DNA from: G963667675 sp964291545
GTDB taxonomy: Bacteria > Chloroflexota > Dehalococcoidia > Lucifugimonadales > UBA3495
Assembly (NCBI GenBank): GCA_964291545.2
Contig: OZ219860.1
Location: 682,001 to 746,000, forward strand
Reading direction: 5' to 3'
DNA: 64,000 nt
The notes under the pieces were generated by a model that saw only the letters and a list, made by a program, of their open reading frames with translations, did no database searches and was not told where the DNA came from. Below, one piece after another: positions 46,342 through 54,766 of this stretch (position 1 is the first letter of the stretch; each line of letters opens with the position of its first letter). Position numbers and translations under genes: made by a program.

Positions 46342-47697
46342 CTACCTCAAAAATCCTTCGTAGTTGCGCATCATCAGTTGCGCTTCCAACTGCCGCAGCG
46401 TGTCCAGTCCCACGCCCACCATAATCAGCAGGCTGGTGCTGCTCAATGCTATCGCCTGCACGCCGGTAACCAGCGAAGCCAGGTAAGGCACAATTGCAAT
46501 AAATCCCAGGAACAGCGCCCCGCCCATGGTGATTCTCACAATCACCCTGTTCAGGTAGTCCTGCGTCGGCTGCCCGGGCCTGATTCCCAGCACGAACCCG
46601 CCGTTCCTCTGCAGATTCTCCGCCAAATTCTGCTGGTTGAACACCACCAGCGTGTAGAAGAATGTGAAGATCACCACCAGGATGAACACCATCACCCAGT
46701 ACAGTACCGACGTCGGAGACAGCAATCCTTCAAAGAATATCGCCACGTCTCCTATCCAGCTGGAATTCGTAGCGAAGTATGTCGCCACAGTCCCCGGTAG
46801 TATCACTATCGAAAACGCGAAAATCAGCGGTATCATCCCAGCCGAATTTATGCGCAAAGGCAGATACGTCGCGCCGCCCTGCCGGTACATTCGCCCGCCT
46901 CGGAATATGCTCCGCCCGTACTGCACCGGGATCCGCCGGTGGGCTTCGTTGAACATCACAATCAGCGCAATGATCAACACGCCTATGATCACGAAGAAAC
47001 CGATCCCCAGCACGTTGTCCCGGTCCAGAAATCCCTGGGCCAGCAACCCGGGGAATCCTGCCACTATTCCGGCAAATATGATCAGCGAAATACCGTTCCC
47101 GATCCCCTTCTCCGTGATTAGCTCTCCCAGCCACACCAGGAACATGGTTCCAGCCACCAGCGATGCCAAAGCTGCCAGAGTCGGCAGCAACGAGTCTCCC
47201 GTGAACCCTACCGAGAACAGCACAACCCCTTCGGGGCTGGTGAACACTCCGCTCTGCTCCAATAGAATCAGCTGCCCGTAGCCCTGCGCCAGCGCTATCG
47301 GCACCGTCAGCAGGTGGACATAGCGGTTCATCCTCGCCCGCCCAGCTTCTCCCTCCCGGGAGATTTCTTGCAGGGCCGGCACCACCGGGGTCAACAACTG
47401 CATCACAATCGACGCTGTGATATACGGAAATACCCCCAGCGCCACTATGCTCATTCGACTCAGCGCTCCTCCGCTGAAGAGGTCGATGAACTGGATGATC
47501 TCGTTGTTGTTGACCAGGTTGTTTAGCTGTTCGCTGTTGATTCCCGGTATCGGCACGTGCGTTATGAACCGGTACAACGCCAGCATCGTCAGCGTAAACA
47601 GGATTTTGCCGCGCAGGTCTGGAAGGCTGAAGGCGTCTATCGCTGCCTGTATCAGCCGGGGAAAGCGTCCACCACCTTGGGTTTCCGCCGATATCAT
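46342..47697 (-). CDS. secY: protein translocase subunit SecY
   Basis: The 451-residue protein shows ten hydrophobic segments, with the plug/first-helix region FTLTMLALYRFITHVPIPGIN, and PYITASIVMQLL, and the cytoplasmic loops typical of SecY (QQNLAENLQRNGGFVLGIRPGQPTQDYLN). It forms the protein-conducting channel. Its ATG overlaps the rplO stop (ATGA). Confidence 0.97.
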   Translation of the reverse strand: MISAETQGGGRFPRLIQAAIDAFSLPDLRGKILFTLTMLALYRFITHVPIPGINSEQLNNLVNNNEIIQFIDLFSGGALSRMSIVALGVFPYITASIVMQLLTPVVPALQEISREGEAGRARMNRYVHLLTVPIALAQGYGQLILLEQSGVFTSPEGVVLFSVGFTGDSLLPTLAALASLVAGTMFLVWLGELITEKGIGNGISLIIFAGIVAGFPGLLAQGFLDRDNVLGIGFFVIIGVLIIALIVMFNEAHRRIPVQYGRSIFRGGRMYRQGGATYLPLRINSAGMIPLIFAFSIVILPGTVATYFATNSSWIGDVAIFFEGLLSPTSVLYWVMVFILVVIFTFFYTLVVFNQQNLAENLQRNGGFVLGIRPGQPTQDYLNRVIVRITMGGALFLGFIAIVPYLASLVTGVQAIALSSTSLLIMVGVGLDTLRQLEAQLMMRNYEGFLR

Positions 47698-48146
47698 CTA
47701 CCCTGAAGCTCCTCCACCCTTCCCTGGGCTGCCTCTATCTTCTCTCTGGCCGAGCGCGTAAACTTATGAGCCACCACCGTCAGCGGCTTGCTGAGCTCGC
47801 CGTCTCCAACAATCTTCACTGGCCGCTTCAGGTTTCTCAAATAGCCCCGCTGCCTTAGCAGCGCCGGCGTCACGTTCTCGCCTTCCGAAAACCCGTCCAG
47901 CGCGCTTATCTTCACCAACGAGTATTCCGTTTTGAAGTTGTTGGTGAACCCGCGCTTCATAGGCAGACCCTTGGTCAAAGGCAACTGACCGCCCTCGAAA
48001 CCTACCCGGGGCCCGCGTCCCGACCTGGACTTCTGCCCCTTCATACCCCGGCCTGCAGTGCTGCCCTGCCCTGCCGCGTCTCCTCGGCCGACTCGCTTTC
48101 GCCGTTTCCTGGCGCCTTTCGCCGGCGCCACCTCGTGTTCCATCAT
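47694..48146 (-). CDS. rplO: 50S ribosomal protein L15
   Basis: A 150-residue protein. The Gly/Arg-rich N-terminal part GRGDAAGQGSTAGRGMKGQKSRSG and FEGGQLPLTKGLPMKRGFTN are diagnostic. It is followed without a gap by secY. Confidence 0.96.
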   Translation of the reverse strand: MMEHEVAPAKGARKRRKRVGRGDAAGQGSTAGRGMKGQKSRSGRGPRVGFEGGQLPLTKGLPMKRGFTNNFKTEYSLVKISALDGFSEGENVTPALLRQRGYLRNLKRPVKIVGDGELSKPLTVVAHKFTRSAREKIEAAQGRVEELQGR

Positions 48147-48169
48147 AGCGTTTGTATCCTCGGTCGGCC

Positions 48170-48358
48170 TTACTCTTCCAGCTTCTCTACCGCAACCAGG
48201 TGGCTTACTTTCTCAACCATTCCCCGTATCGCAGGTGTGTCTCCATGCACCACCGAATGGTGCAGCCGTCTCAAGCCCAGCGCAGCTATCACCCGCCGCT
48301 GCGACTCCGGCTTCCCAATGGAACTCTTCTTCCAGGTGATTTTCAACTGTGTGGTCAC
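48170..48358 (-). CDS. rpmD: 50S ribosomal protein L30
   Basis: A 62-residue protein starting with GTG. The LKITWKKSSIGKPESQRRVIAALGLRRLHHSVVH pattern with KVSHLV near the end is the L30 fold. It lies between rpsE and rplO, as usual. Confidence 0.94.
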   Translation of the reverse strand: MTTQLKITWKKSSIGKPESQRRVIAALGLRRLHHSVVHGDTPAIRGMVEKVSHLVAVEKLEE

Positions 48359-48407
48359 GGTATACCTGCCTGCATGGACTTGCCCCAGGGACTAGGCTAG
48401 GTCCTGC

Positions 48408-48944
48408 CTACTCGCCGCCCTCAGGACCGTCCCGGTTGCTCCGGCCCCGCCGCGCCAGTTCGCCCTCTGGGTCCCGCAGTTGCTTCAGGGCTTCCAGGGT
48501 CGCATACACTATGTTTATCGGATTGCGCGAACCCAGGGACTTCCCAACCACGTCTTGCACTCCGCCCAGTTCCAACAACGCCCGCATCGCCCCCGCTGCA
48601 ATCACCCCGGTCCCCTCTCTCGCCGGCTTGATAAGAACGATGGTCGCACCCTTCTTGACCGTAATTTGCTGAGGTATCGTGCTCCCCTTCAACGGAATTT
48701 GCACCATGTTCCGCCGCGCTATTGCATTGCCCTTCCTTACCGCATCAGGGATAACCAGGGCCTTCCCAAGACCTGCTCCTACCTGACCCTCCCTGTCTCC
48801 AACTACCACCAATGCGTTGAATCGAAGCCGCCGACCGCCCTTGACCACCTTGGCAATGCGCCGGGTGTACACCACCCGTTCCGTCATTCCCCCGGGATCT
48901 TCTTCTCGCTGCCGGCCCTGGGCCCTATCGAACGCCGTGACCAT
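48408..48944 (-). CDS. rpsE: 30S ribosomal protein S5
   Basis: A 178-residue protein important for decoding accuracy. Conserved are VVKGGRRLRFNALVVVGDREGQVGAGLGKA and ILIKPAREGTGVIAAGAMRALLELGGVQDVVGKSLGS; the double-stranded RNA-binding half comes first. The C-terminal tail is charged and somewhat longer than in E. coli. Confidence 0.96.
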   Translation of the reverse strand: MVTAFDRAQGRQREEDPGGMTERVVYTRRIAKVVKGGRRLRFNALVVVGDREGQVGAGLGKALVIPDAVRKGNAIARRNMVQIPLKGSTIPQQITVKKGATIVLIKPAREGTGVIAAGAMRALLELGGVQDVVGKSLGSRNPINIVYATLEALKQLRDPEGELARRGRSNRDGPEGGE

Positions 48945-49004
48945 CGGTAGACCGCTCCTTCTCTAGTTCGCAATCAAATCCAGGCCGGCGCTGCGAAACC
49001 ATAA

Positions 49005-49373
49005 TCAAAATTCCAGTCCCCCTTCACGCGAGGCCTCGGCCAGCGCCTTGACCCGGCCGTGATACTTGTACCCGCCGCGGTCGAATACCACCTGCGATAT
49101 TCCTTTGGCAATCGCCCGCTCCGCCACCAATTTCCCCACCGCTTGCGACAACGAAACCTTCCCCGATTCCTTGGCTCCGGCTCCTACCGCCGCTTCATTG
49201 CTTGCCGCCGAAGCCAGCGTGCGCCCCGTGGTATCGTCTATCACCTGCGCATAGATTTGCCGCAGGCTTCTAAATACGCATAAGCGGGGACGCTGTGGGC
49301 TCCCCTTTACCTTGCGCCGCACTCTAACGTGCCGCACTACTCTAAGCCTGCGGCCGTCTCTGTCTTTGGCCAT
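49005..49373 (-). CDS. rplR: 50S ribosomal protein L18
   Basis: A 122-residue 5S rRNA-binding protein: RPRLCVFRSLRQIYAQVIDDTTGRTLASA and FDRGGYKYHGRVKALAEASREGGLEF are diagnostic. It begins 2 bp after the rplF stop. Confidence 0.96.
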   Translation of the reverse strand: MAKDRDGRRLRVVRHVRVRRKVKGSPQRPRLCVFRSLRQIYAQVIDDTTGRTLASAASNEAAVGAGAKESGKVSLSQAVGKLVAERAIAKGISQVVFDRGGYKYHGRVKALAEASREGGLEF

Positions 49374-49375
49374 GA

Positions 49376-49966
49376 CTACGCCTTCCGTCCCGCCGCTTTG
49401 CCCGGCTTGAAGTGCAGCACCTCGTCGTGGTACCGGATGCCCTTCTCTTTGTAAGCATTCGGCGGCCTGACCTTCCGCACCTTGGCGGCCAGGCTGCCAA
49501 CCTTTTGCTTGTCGATCCCACGAATGTGCACCCGGTTGTTTCCTTCCACCTCCATCTTCACCCCTTCCTCAGGGTGAATCTCCACTGGGTGGCTGTATCC
49601 CACGCTCAAGATAATCCCGTCGCCTGCCTGCTGAACCCTGTATCCCACTCCCATAAGTTCCAGCGTCTTCGTGTAACCGTCCGTAACTCCCGTGATGGCG
49701 TTGGACACCAGGCTGCGCGTCAGGCCGTGCAGCGAGTGGTGGAACTTCCTGGCCGACAACCGCTCTACAACCACCGCGCCGTCCTCGACCTTGACCGACA
49801 CCTCGGGATGGTACTTCTGGGTCAGCGTCCCGCCGGGTCCCTTGACCGTAACCTCACCATATCCAACCTTCACGTCTACTCCGGCAGGAATGTCGATGGG
49901 CTTTCGGCCAATGCGCGACAGTGTCCGTTGTTGGGTTTTCACGTTGCCGTCGCCGTTACCAGACAT
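49376..49966 (-). CDS. rplF: 50S ribosomal protein L6
   Basis: A 196-residue two-domain protein near the factor-binding site. SRIGRKPIDIPAGVDVKV starts the family region; the end has GIDKQKVGSLAAKVRKVRPPNAYKEKGIRYHDE. The first 15 residues (to RTLSRIG) precede the usual start and may be non-native, since the ATG at 49966 overlaps rpsH by 11 bp. Confidence 0.95.
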   Translation of the reverse strand: MSGNGDGNVKTQQRTLSRIGRKPIDIPAGVDVKVGYGEVTVKGPGGTLTQKYHPEVSVKVEDGAVVVERLSARKFHHSLHGLTRSLVSNAITGVTDGYTKTLELMGVGYRVQQAGDGIILSVGYSHPVEIHPEEGVKMEVEGNNRVHIRGIDKQKVGSLAAKVRKVRPPNAYKEKGIRYHDEVLHFKPGKAAGRKA

Positions 49967-50354
49967 AGCAGAGCAACTCCCCTCCGATGCCTTCCCGCCA
50001 AGCCTGGCGTCCGGGCATCAGTCCCTTCGACGTCGAGAGAATCGCTAACCCCAGGCCACCGTACACCCTGGGTATCTCTCCCTTGCCTACGTACGTCCTC
50101 AGGCCGGGCTTGCTGACTCGCCTCAGCCCCGTAATAGCCGGCACCCGGTTCTCCCGGTACGCCAAGTGCACCCGCAACGTCGGATGCACCCTGCCCCGGG
50201 GCATGTCGTAGTCCCGAATGTATCCCTCATCCTTCAGGATCTTCGCTATCTCTAGCTTTAGTTTGGAATGCGGAACCAGCACCGATTCGTGCCGCATTTG
50301 GATAGCGTTGCGAATCCGGGTCAGCATGTCTGCCACTGGGTCCGTTACCGGCAT
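49956..50354 (-). CDS. rpsH: 30S ribosomal protein S8
   Basis: A 132-residue 16S rRNA-binding protein. DPVADMLTRIRNAIQMRHESVLVPHSKLKLEIAKILKDEGYI and the C-terminal ILSTSKGLMPGRQAWREGIGGELLCYVW are diagnostic. Confidence 0.96.
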   Translation of the reverse strand: MPVTDPVADMLTRIRNAIQMRHESVLVPHSKLKLEIAKILKDEGYIRDYDMPRGRVHPTLRVHLAYRENRVPAITGLRRVSKPGLRTYVGKGEIPRVYGGLGLAILSTSKGLMPGRQAWREGIGGELLCYVW

Positions 50355-50412
50355 CGTCTAATCATCCCTTCCCTTGTCTCGATATTCCTCTTACCCTGGT
50401 CCGCCGTGCCCG

Positions 50413-50598
50413 TCACCAACTGGCCTTCCTTACCCCAGGCAGTTCTCCGGTCAACGCCAACTCCCGGAAGCAAATCCGGCAGATTCCAAAATGCCGGATG
50501 TATGCCCTCGGGCGTCCGCAACGGTGGCACCTGCTGTGCTCCCGCACCGGGAATCTCGGCTTTCGCAACCACTTTTGTATCTTGGAAGACTTGGCCAA
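50413..50598 (-). CDS. rpsN: 30S ribosomal protein S14, zinc-binding type
   Basis: A 61-residue protein. Two CxxC pairs, CHRC and CRIC, form the zinc knuckle; RPRAYIRHFGICRICFRELA is typical of the short form. The start is TTG behind a perfect AAGGAGG, 10 bp downstream of rplE. Confidence 0.95.
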   Translation of the reverse strand: MAKSSKIQKWLRKPRFPVREHSRCHRCGRPRAYIRHFGICRICFRELALTGELPGVRKASW

Positions 50599-50608
50599 GA
50601 ATCCTCCT

Positions 50609-51481
50609 TCAGGCCTGCCTCACGAATGGCATACCGTACAATTCCAGCAACCGTATTGCCTCCGCATCGTCCGGCGCGCTGGTTGCTATCGTTACCTGCA
50701 GCCCTCGGATGCGGTCAATCTGGTTATAGTCAATCTCTGGAAAGATGATTTGTTCCCGTATCCCAATCGAAAAGTTCCCCCGCCCATCGAACCCTCGCCG
50801 GGGAATCCCTCGAAAGTCCCTTATGCGCGGTAACGCCACGTTAATCAACCGGTCCAGGAAGTGGTACATCCGGTCGCCCCTCAGGGTCACTGCAGTCCCT
50901 ATCGGATTGCCCTCCCTGACCTTGAAGCCCGCTATCGACTTCCTCGCCCTGGTGATTACTGGCTTCTGGCCGCTGATTTCCGTCAGGTCTTTGGTCGCTC
51001 CGTCCATCGCCCTCCCGTCAGTGAGGGCCTCACCGACTCCGATGTTCAGCACGATCTTCTTTATCCGCGGCGCTCGCATAGGGTTGTCATAACCAAACTC
51101 CCGCATTAGCGCCGGCACTATTTCCTTCCGGTAGGTGTCCAACAGCCGGGGGCGCAGCGGAGCTTCATCTGTGACCGGCTCTGCTTCGGCAGTGGCGGCA
51201 GCTCCTCGCTGTCGTTGCGATGTGCGCCCGCTGCTCTTGGCAGCCCTCGGCCGCCGCGGCTTCTTTTCAGCCGCCTGCTCTTTTTTTGCCTCTGAGGCAG
51301 TCTCAGGGCCGTTGGCTGACGCCTCTACCGCAGTTTCAACCTCGCTGGCGGCCGGCGTTTCCGCGGTGGCCTCTGCGCCGGTTTCCGCCGCGGCCTCAGT
51401 CCGGCGACGGGTCCTGCGTTGCCTCGTCGGCTTTACTTCTGCTTCGTTCTCGGTCCCGGGTTGGACGTCATCTGGCGTCAT
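50609..51481 (-). CDS. rplE: 50S ribosomal protein L5 with a 110-residue N-terminal extension
   Basis: Residues about 111-290 are normal L5 (LLDTYRKEIVPALMREFGYDN, KKIVLNIGVGEAL, GQKPVITRARKSIAGFKVREGNPIGTAVTLRG, FPEIDYNQIDRIRGLQVTI). L5 usually has about 180 residues. Here 110 residues precede it, made of Ala, Glu, Thr and clusters of Arg/Lys (RQRRTRRRTE, EKKPRRPRAAKSSGR). The extension is in frame, with no better internal start (no ATG, GTG or TTG before the core in a suitable context was seen). The ATG overlaps rplX by 14 bp. Its role is unknown. Confidence 0.95.
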   Translation of the reverse strand: MTPDDVQPGTENEAEVKPTRQRRTRRRTEAAAETGAEATAETPAASEVETAVEASANGPETASEAKKEQAAEKKPRRPRAAKSSGRTSQRQRGAAATAEAEPVTDEAPLRPRLLDTYRKEIVPALMREFGYDNPMRAPRIKKIVLNIGVGEALTDGRAMDGATKDLTEISGQKPVITRARKSIAGFKVREGNPIGTAVTLRGDRMYHFLDRLINVALPRIRDFRGIPRRGFDGRGNFSIGIREQIIFPEIDYNQIDRIRGLQVTIATSAPDDAEAIRLLELYGMPFVRQA

Positions 51482-51788
51482 CGATTACTTCCTTGCACTT
51501 GGGGCATCCTCTCACCCGGTCGCCGGTCTCCAATTTGACCGATATCGGCTTCACCGGCTGGTTGCACTTGTTGCAAATCAAGACCACGTTGGAAATGTGC
51601 ACCGAGGCTTCCTGCTGGATCCGCCCCGATTGTCGCACCCCCGGTCGAGGTCTCATGTGCCGGGTAACCAGGTTCACCCCGTCGATCACGACACGGCCTT
51701 CCTTGGGCAGCTGCCGGTCCACCCGGCCCGTCTTGCCCTTTTCCTTGCCGGCTATCACCAGCACCGTATCCCCGTTTTTGATACGCAT
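51468..51788 (-). CDS. rplX: 50S ribosomal protein L24, zinc-type
   Basis: A 106-residue assembly initiator. The KOW motif is in NGDTVLVIAGKEKGKTGRV; the second half has CNKC and CPKC pairs, a zinc-binding form known from other bacteria. Its start shares one base with the rplN stop. Confidence 0.95.
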   Translation of the reverse strand: MRIKNGDTVLVIAGKEKGKTGRVDRQLPKEGRVVIDGVNLVTRHMRPRPGVRQSGRIQQEASVHISNVVLICNKCNQPVKPISVKLETGDRVRGCPKCKEVIDDAR

Positions 51789-52156
51789 TAGACGACCTCG
51801 GGCGCCAGGGAAATGATTCGCATGAATCCCTTCTCCCTCAATTCCCTGGCCACCGGTCCAAAAATCCGGGTCCCCCGCGGCAGCCTATTTTCCTGTATCA
51901 ACACCGCCGCATTGTCGTCGAACTTAATGTACGTGCCGTCGGTACGCAGGTGCGGTTGCGCCTGCCGTATCACCACGGCTCTCACCACCTCTCCCTTGCG
52001 CACCGGAGAGTTGGGAGCCGCCTCTCGCACGTTGCACACAACCACGTCTCCAATCCCGGCAAACTTCCGCTTGCTGCTGCCGGGAATGTTGATCAGTCGT
52101 ATGACCTTAGCCCCGCTGTTGTCCGCTACGTGCAGTCGTGTATAGGTCTGGATCAC
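51788..52156 (-). CDS. rplN: 50S ribosomal protein L14
   Basis: A 122-residue protein at the subunit interface: MIQTYTRLHVADNSGAKVI, RGTRIFGPVARELREKGFMRIISLAPEVV are diagnostic. Starts with GTG, overlapping the rpsQ stop by 3 bp (GTGA). Confidence 0.96.
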   Translation of the reverse strand: MIQTYTRLHVADNSGAKVIRLINIPGSSKRKFAGIGDVVVCNVREAAPNSPVRKGEVVRAVVIRQAQPHLRTDGTYIKFDDNAAVLIQENRLPRGTRIFGPVARELREKGFMRIISLAPEVV

Positions 52157-53295
52157 TCTGCCGCACCCTTGCCTTTCCCGTCGGTCTCTTCACCTTCGGC
52201 CTGCTCATCGGCAGTGCCGCCGTCCTCGGGCGTTTCTTCAGCGTCAGCGTCCTCTGCCGCGGCCTCGTCAACCGCCGACTCCTCGGACTCTACCGCCTCC
52301 GGCTCCTCTTCGGAGGTCTCTTCCGCAACGACTTCGTCGACCGCAGGTTCCTCAGCTACCGCCTCCGGCTCCTCCACAGCAGCCTCTTCTACAGCGACTT
52401 CGTCGACCGCAGGTTCCTCAGCTACCGCCTCCGGCTCCTCCACAGCAGCCTCTTCTACAGCGACTTCGTCAACCGCAGGCTCATCGACTACCGCCTCCGG
52501 CTCCTCCACGGCAGCCTCTTCTGCAACGGCTTCGTCAACCGCAGGTTCCTCAGCTACCGCCTCCGGCTCCGGCTCCTCCACAGCAGCCTCTTCTACAGCG
52601 GCTTCGTCAACCGCAGGTTCCTCAGCCACCGCTTCCGGCTCCTCTACGGCTGCATCTTCTGCAACGGCTTCGTCAACCGCAGGTTCCTCAGCCACCGCTT
52701 CCGGCTCCTCCACCGCTGCATCTTCTGCAACGGCCTCGGCAACCGCCGGCTCCTCAGCTACTGCCTCAGGCTCCTCCACGGCTGCCTCTTCTACAGCGAC
52801 CTCGTCGACCGCCGGCTCATCAGCTACCGCCTCCGGCTCCTCTACGGCAGCCTCTTCTGCAACGGCCTCGTCGACCGCCGGCTCATCAGCTACTGCCTCA
52901 GGCTCCTCCACGGCTGTCTCTTCTGCAACGGCCTCATCTACCGCCGGCTCCTCGGATACCGCCTCGACCACCGCAGCCTCCTCGACAACCTCTTCCTCTA
53001 TCTCGGCATCCGCTTCCAGTTCCATCGGCATCACGTCCGCTACTTGGCGCCGCTCCAATATCTCCAGCAACCGCCATCGCTTGGTCTTGGAGATTGGCCG
53101 CACCTCTTGAATGCGAATCGTGTCCCCCAACTGGCACTGGTTCAGCGGATCGTGCACGTGAAACCTCGCCACCCGCCGTACCTGCTTACGGTACAGCCGG
53201 TGTCGTTGCTTCCACACCATCTCTACGACCACTGTCTTGTCAGCCGTGGTCCTCACCACAAACCCGGTGCGGACCTTCCGCATAGCCTTCGCCAT
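52153..53295 (-). CDS. rpsQ: 30S ribosomal protein S17 with a ~290-residue acidic tandem-repeat tail
   Basis: Residues 1 to about 90 are a normal S17 (GFVVRTTADKTVVVEMVWKQ, HDPLNQCQLGDTIRIQEVRPISKTKRW), which binds 16S rRNA and is usually 80-90 residues long. The chain then continues to residue 380 with a tail almost wholly of Glu, Ala, Val, Asp and Pro. From about residue 116 to 338 it is built of ten tandem 22-residue units (core EEPAVDEAVAEEAAVEE, variable at the AVA/VAV and A/T positions; one unit has 24 residues), followed by a degenerate stretch ending in GKGKGAAE. The reading frame is uninterrupted, and the stop overlaps the rplN start, so the tail is part of the gene and not a misread. 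Function is unknown. Confidence 0.95.
   Translation of the reverse strand: MAKAMRKVRTGFVVRTTADKTVVVEMVWKQRHRLYRKQVRRVARFHVHDPLNQCQLGDTIRIQEVRPISKTKRWRLLEILERRQVADVMPMELEADAEIEEEVVEEAAVVEAVSEEPAVDEAVAEETAVEEPEAVADEPAVDEAVAEEAAVEEPEAVADEPAVDEVAVEEAAVEEPEAVAEEPAVAEAVAEDAAVEEPEAVAEEPAVDEAVAEDAAVEEPEAVAEEPAVDEAAVEEAAVEEPEPEAVAEEPAVDEAVAEEAAVEEPEAVVDEPAVDEVAVEEAAVEEPEAVAEEPAVDEVAVEEAAVEEPEAVAEEPAVDEVVAEETSEEEPEAVESEESAVDEAAAEDADAEETPEDGGTADEQAEGEETDGKGKGAAE
52281..52950 (-). repeat. 66-bp tandem repeat array inside rpsQ
   Basis: Ten in-frame copies of a 66-bp unit (22 codons), one enlarged by 6 bp, with silent and conservative changes between copies. Units near 52320-52480 and 52650-52720 are almost identical at the DNA level, which points to recent duplication or gene-conversion. 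Such arrays change copy number readily by slippage. Confidence 0.85.
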
Positions 53296-53297
53296 TT

Positions 53298-53495
53298 CTA
53301 GTCCACCTTCAGGCCGCGTTCGTTCATCACCGTCAACACGCGGGCGATGGACCTGCGCGTCATCCGCGGCAGGTTCGAATCTGGCAGTTGGTTTGTGGCC
53401 GCCCTGAACCTCAGGTTCATAAAGTCCCGATAACTCTTCACCAGCTCTTCCCTTAGCTGCTCGTCTGTAAGCTCCCTTAGCTCGTATGCCCGCAT
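53298..53495 (-). CDS. rpmC: 50S ribosomal protein L29
   Basis: A 65-residue two-helix protein at the tunnel exit. ELRELTDEQLREELVKSYRDFMNLRFRAATNQL and IARVLTVMNERGLKV are diagnostic. It lies 2 bp before rpsQ. Confidence 0.95.
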   Translation of the reverse strand: MRAYELRELTDEQLREELVKSYRDFMNLRFRAATNQLPDSNLPRMTRRSIARVLTVMNERGLKVD

Positions 53496-53507
53496 CCCGA
53501 CGCCTCC

Positions 53508-53945
53508 CTAGGCTCCGATCCCGGCGCCGGCCGCCAGTCTGTCATGGTGCACCGTTTTGGTAGGAATGGGCAACTTGTGCGATGCCAGGCGCAGCGCCGC
53601 TATTGCGTCCTGCGCTGGCACTCCCGCTACTTCGAACAGGATCCGTCCCGGCTTTACCACTGCTACCCAGTGGTCCACGCCGGACTTACCGCCCCCCATG
53701 CGAGTCTCCGCCGGCTTCTTGCTCACCGGCTTGTCCGGAAACACTCGCACCCAGACCTGGCCTCCCCTTCTCAGTCGGCGAGTCACCGCCACTCGGGCCG
53801 CCTCGATCTGGCGCGACGTTATCCAGTCCGTACCCAGTGCCTTCAGTCCAAATTCCCCAAAGTTAACGGTGTGCCCCGTCGTCGCCGTCCCCTTGCGGCG
53901 GCCTCGGCCTATCTTCCTGAATTTGGTCCTTTTCGGTTGTAACAT
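53508..53945 (-). CDS. rplP: 50S ribosomal protein L16
   Basis: A 145-residue protein organising the A-site tRNA region: MLQPKRTKFRKIGRGRRKG, VTRRLRRGGQVWVRVFPDKPVSKKPAETRMGGGKS and GRILFEVAG are diagnostic. The C terminus is slightly longer than usual. Confidence 0.96.
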   Translation of the reverse strand: MLQPKRTKFRKIGRGRRKGTATTGHTVNFGEFGLKALGTDWITSRQIEAARVAVTRRLRRGGQVWVRVFPDKPVSKKPAETRMGGGKSGVDHWVAVVKPGRILFEVAGVPAQDAIAALRLASHKLPIPTKTVHHDRLAAGAGIGA

Positions 53946-54025
53946 CCCTAGCTCCTCAGGCTCCCTGACACGGGTTCATCGTATTTCCATAACGATTAGC
54001 CCCTGCCCCCTGGCCCGCTTCATCC

Positions 54026-54763
54026 CTAGAAGTCGTCCTCAACAAGTTCCACTACTTCACCGGGGCTGTCCGCCTGCACCGTCACCTCAATGGACTCCAG
54101 TTCCTCCACCTCCTCCGGTGGCGGCGGCAGTATTTCGCCCATGTACACCCAACTCTTCACTCCAATGCGGCCCATTGCGGTGCTCGCTTCGGCCACGCCG
54201 TAGTCGATGTCGGCCCGCAATGTGTGCAATGGCACCTGTCCCATCATCAGCTTTTCTACTCGCGCAATCTCCGACCCGGAAATGCGCCCCTTTACGATTA
54301 TCTTTACGCCCTGGGCCCCGCCCTGCATTGCCCGTTGCGCCGCCTGCCTCATCGCTCGACGATAAGCCACCCGGCGTTCCAGTTGGTCCGCTATGTTCCT
54401 GGACACCAGATACGCGTCTATTTCCGGCTGCCCGATCTCGATGATGTTCAACTGCACCTTGCTGCTGGTTATCTTTTCCAGCCTGCTTCGCAGTTGCTTA
54501 ACTCGCTCCCCGTCCCGCCCGATCAAAATACCGGGCCTGGCCGAGTGTATGTTGATTACGCTGTCCTGCGCCCCCCGGTCGATTTCCACCCTGGAAATTC
54601 CGGCGTCAGAGAACGCCTCGTATTCCTTCTTGATGCTGTCCCTCAGTTTCAGGTCTTCCAGCACCAGGCTCCGGTAGGAGCTCCCGTTGGAAGCATACCA
54701 GTGGGCCTTCCAGTCTTTGACTATCCCCAGCCTGAAACCATACGGGTGGGTCTTCTGGCCCAT
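54026..54763 (-). CDS. rpsC: 30S ribosomal protein S3
   Basis: A 245-residue protein at the mRNA entry. The KH domain includes INIHSARPGILIGRDGERVKQLRSRLEKIT; later MGQVPLHTLRADIDYGVAEASTAMGRIGVKSWVYMGE is typical. The last 25 residues (from EEVEELESIEV) are acidic, longer than in E. coli. It is 80 bp before rplP. Confidence 0.96.
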   Translation of the reverse strand: MGQKTHPYGFRLGIVKDWKAHWYASNGSSYRSLVLEDLKLRDSIKKEYEAFSDAGISRVEIDRGAQDSVINIHSARPGILIGRDGERVKQLRSRLEKITSSKVQLNIIEIGQPEIDAYLVSRNIADQLERRVAYRRAMRQAAQRAMQGGAQGVKIIVKGRISGSEIARVEKLMMGQVPLHTLRADIDYGVAEASTAMGRIGVKSWVYMGEILPPPPEEVEELESIEVTVQADSPGEVVELVEDDF

Positions 54764-54766
54764 GGG

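Noticed and set aside
52281..52950. Possible CRISPR-like array because of regular repeats
   Set aside because: The repeats are 66 bp, contiguous, without spacers, and in frame with the S17 gene.
51950..53301. Two long plus-strand open frames opposite rpsQ, one Ser/Ala/Thr-rich and one Leu/Arg-rich
   Set aside because: They mirror the 66-bp repeats of the S17 tail, which lack stop codons in several frames. They have no independent family motifs or ribosome-binding sites.
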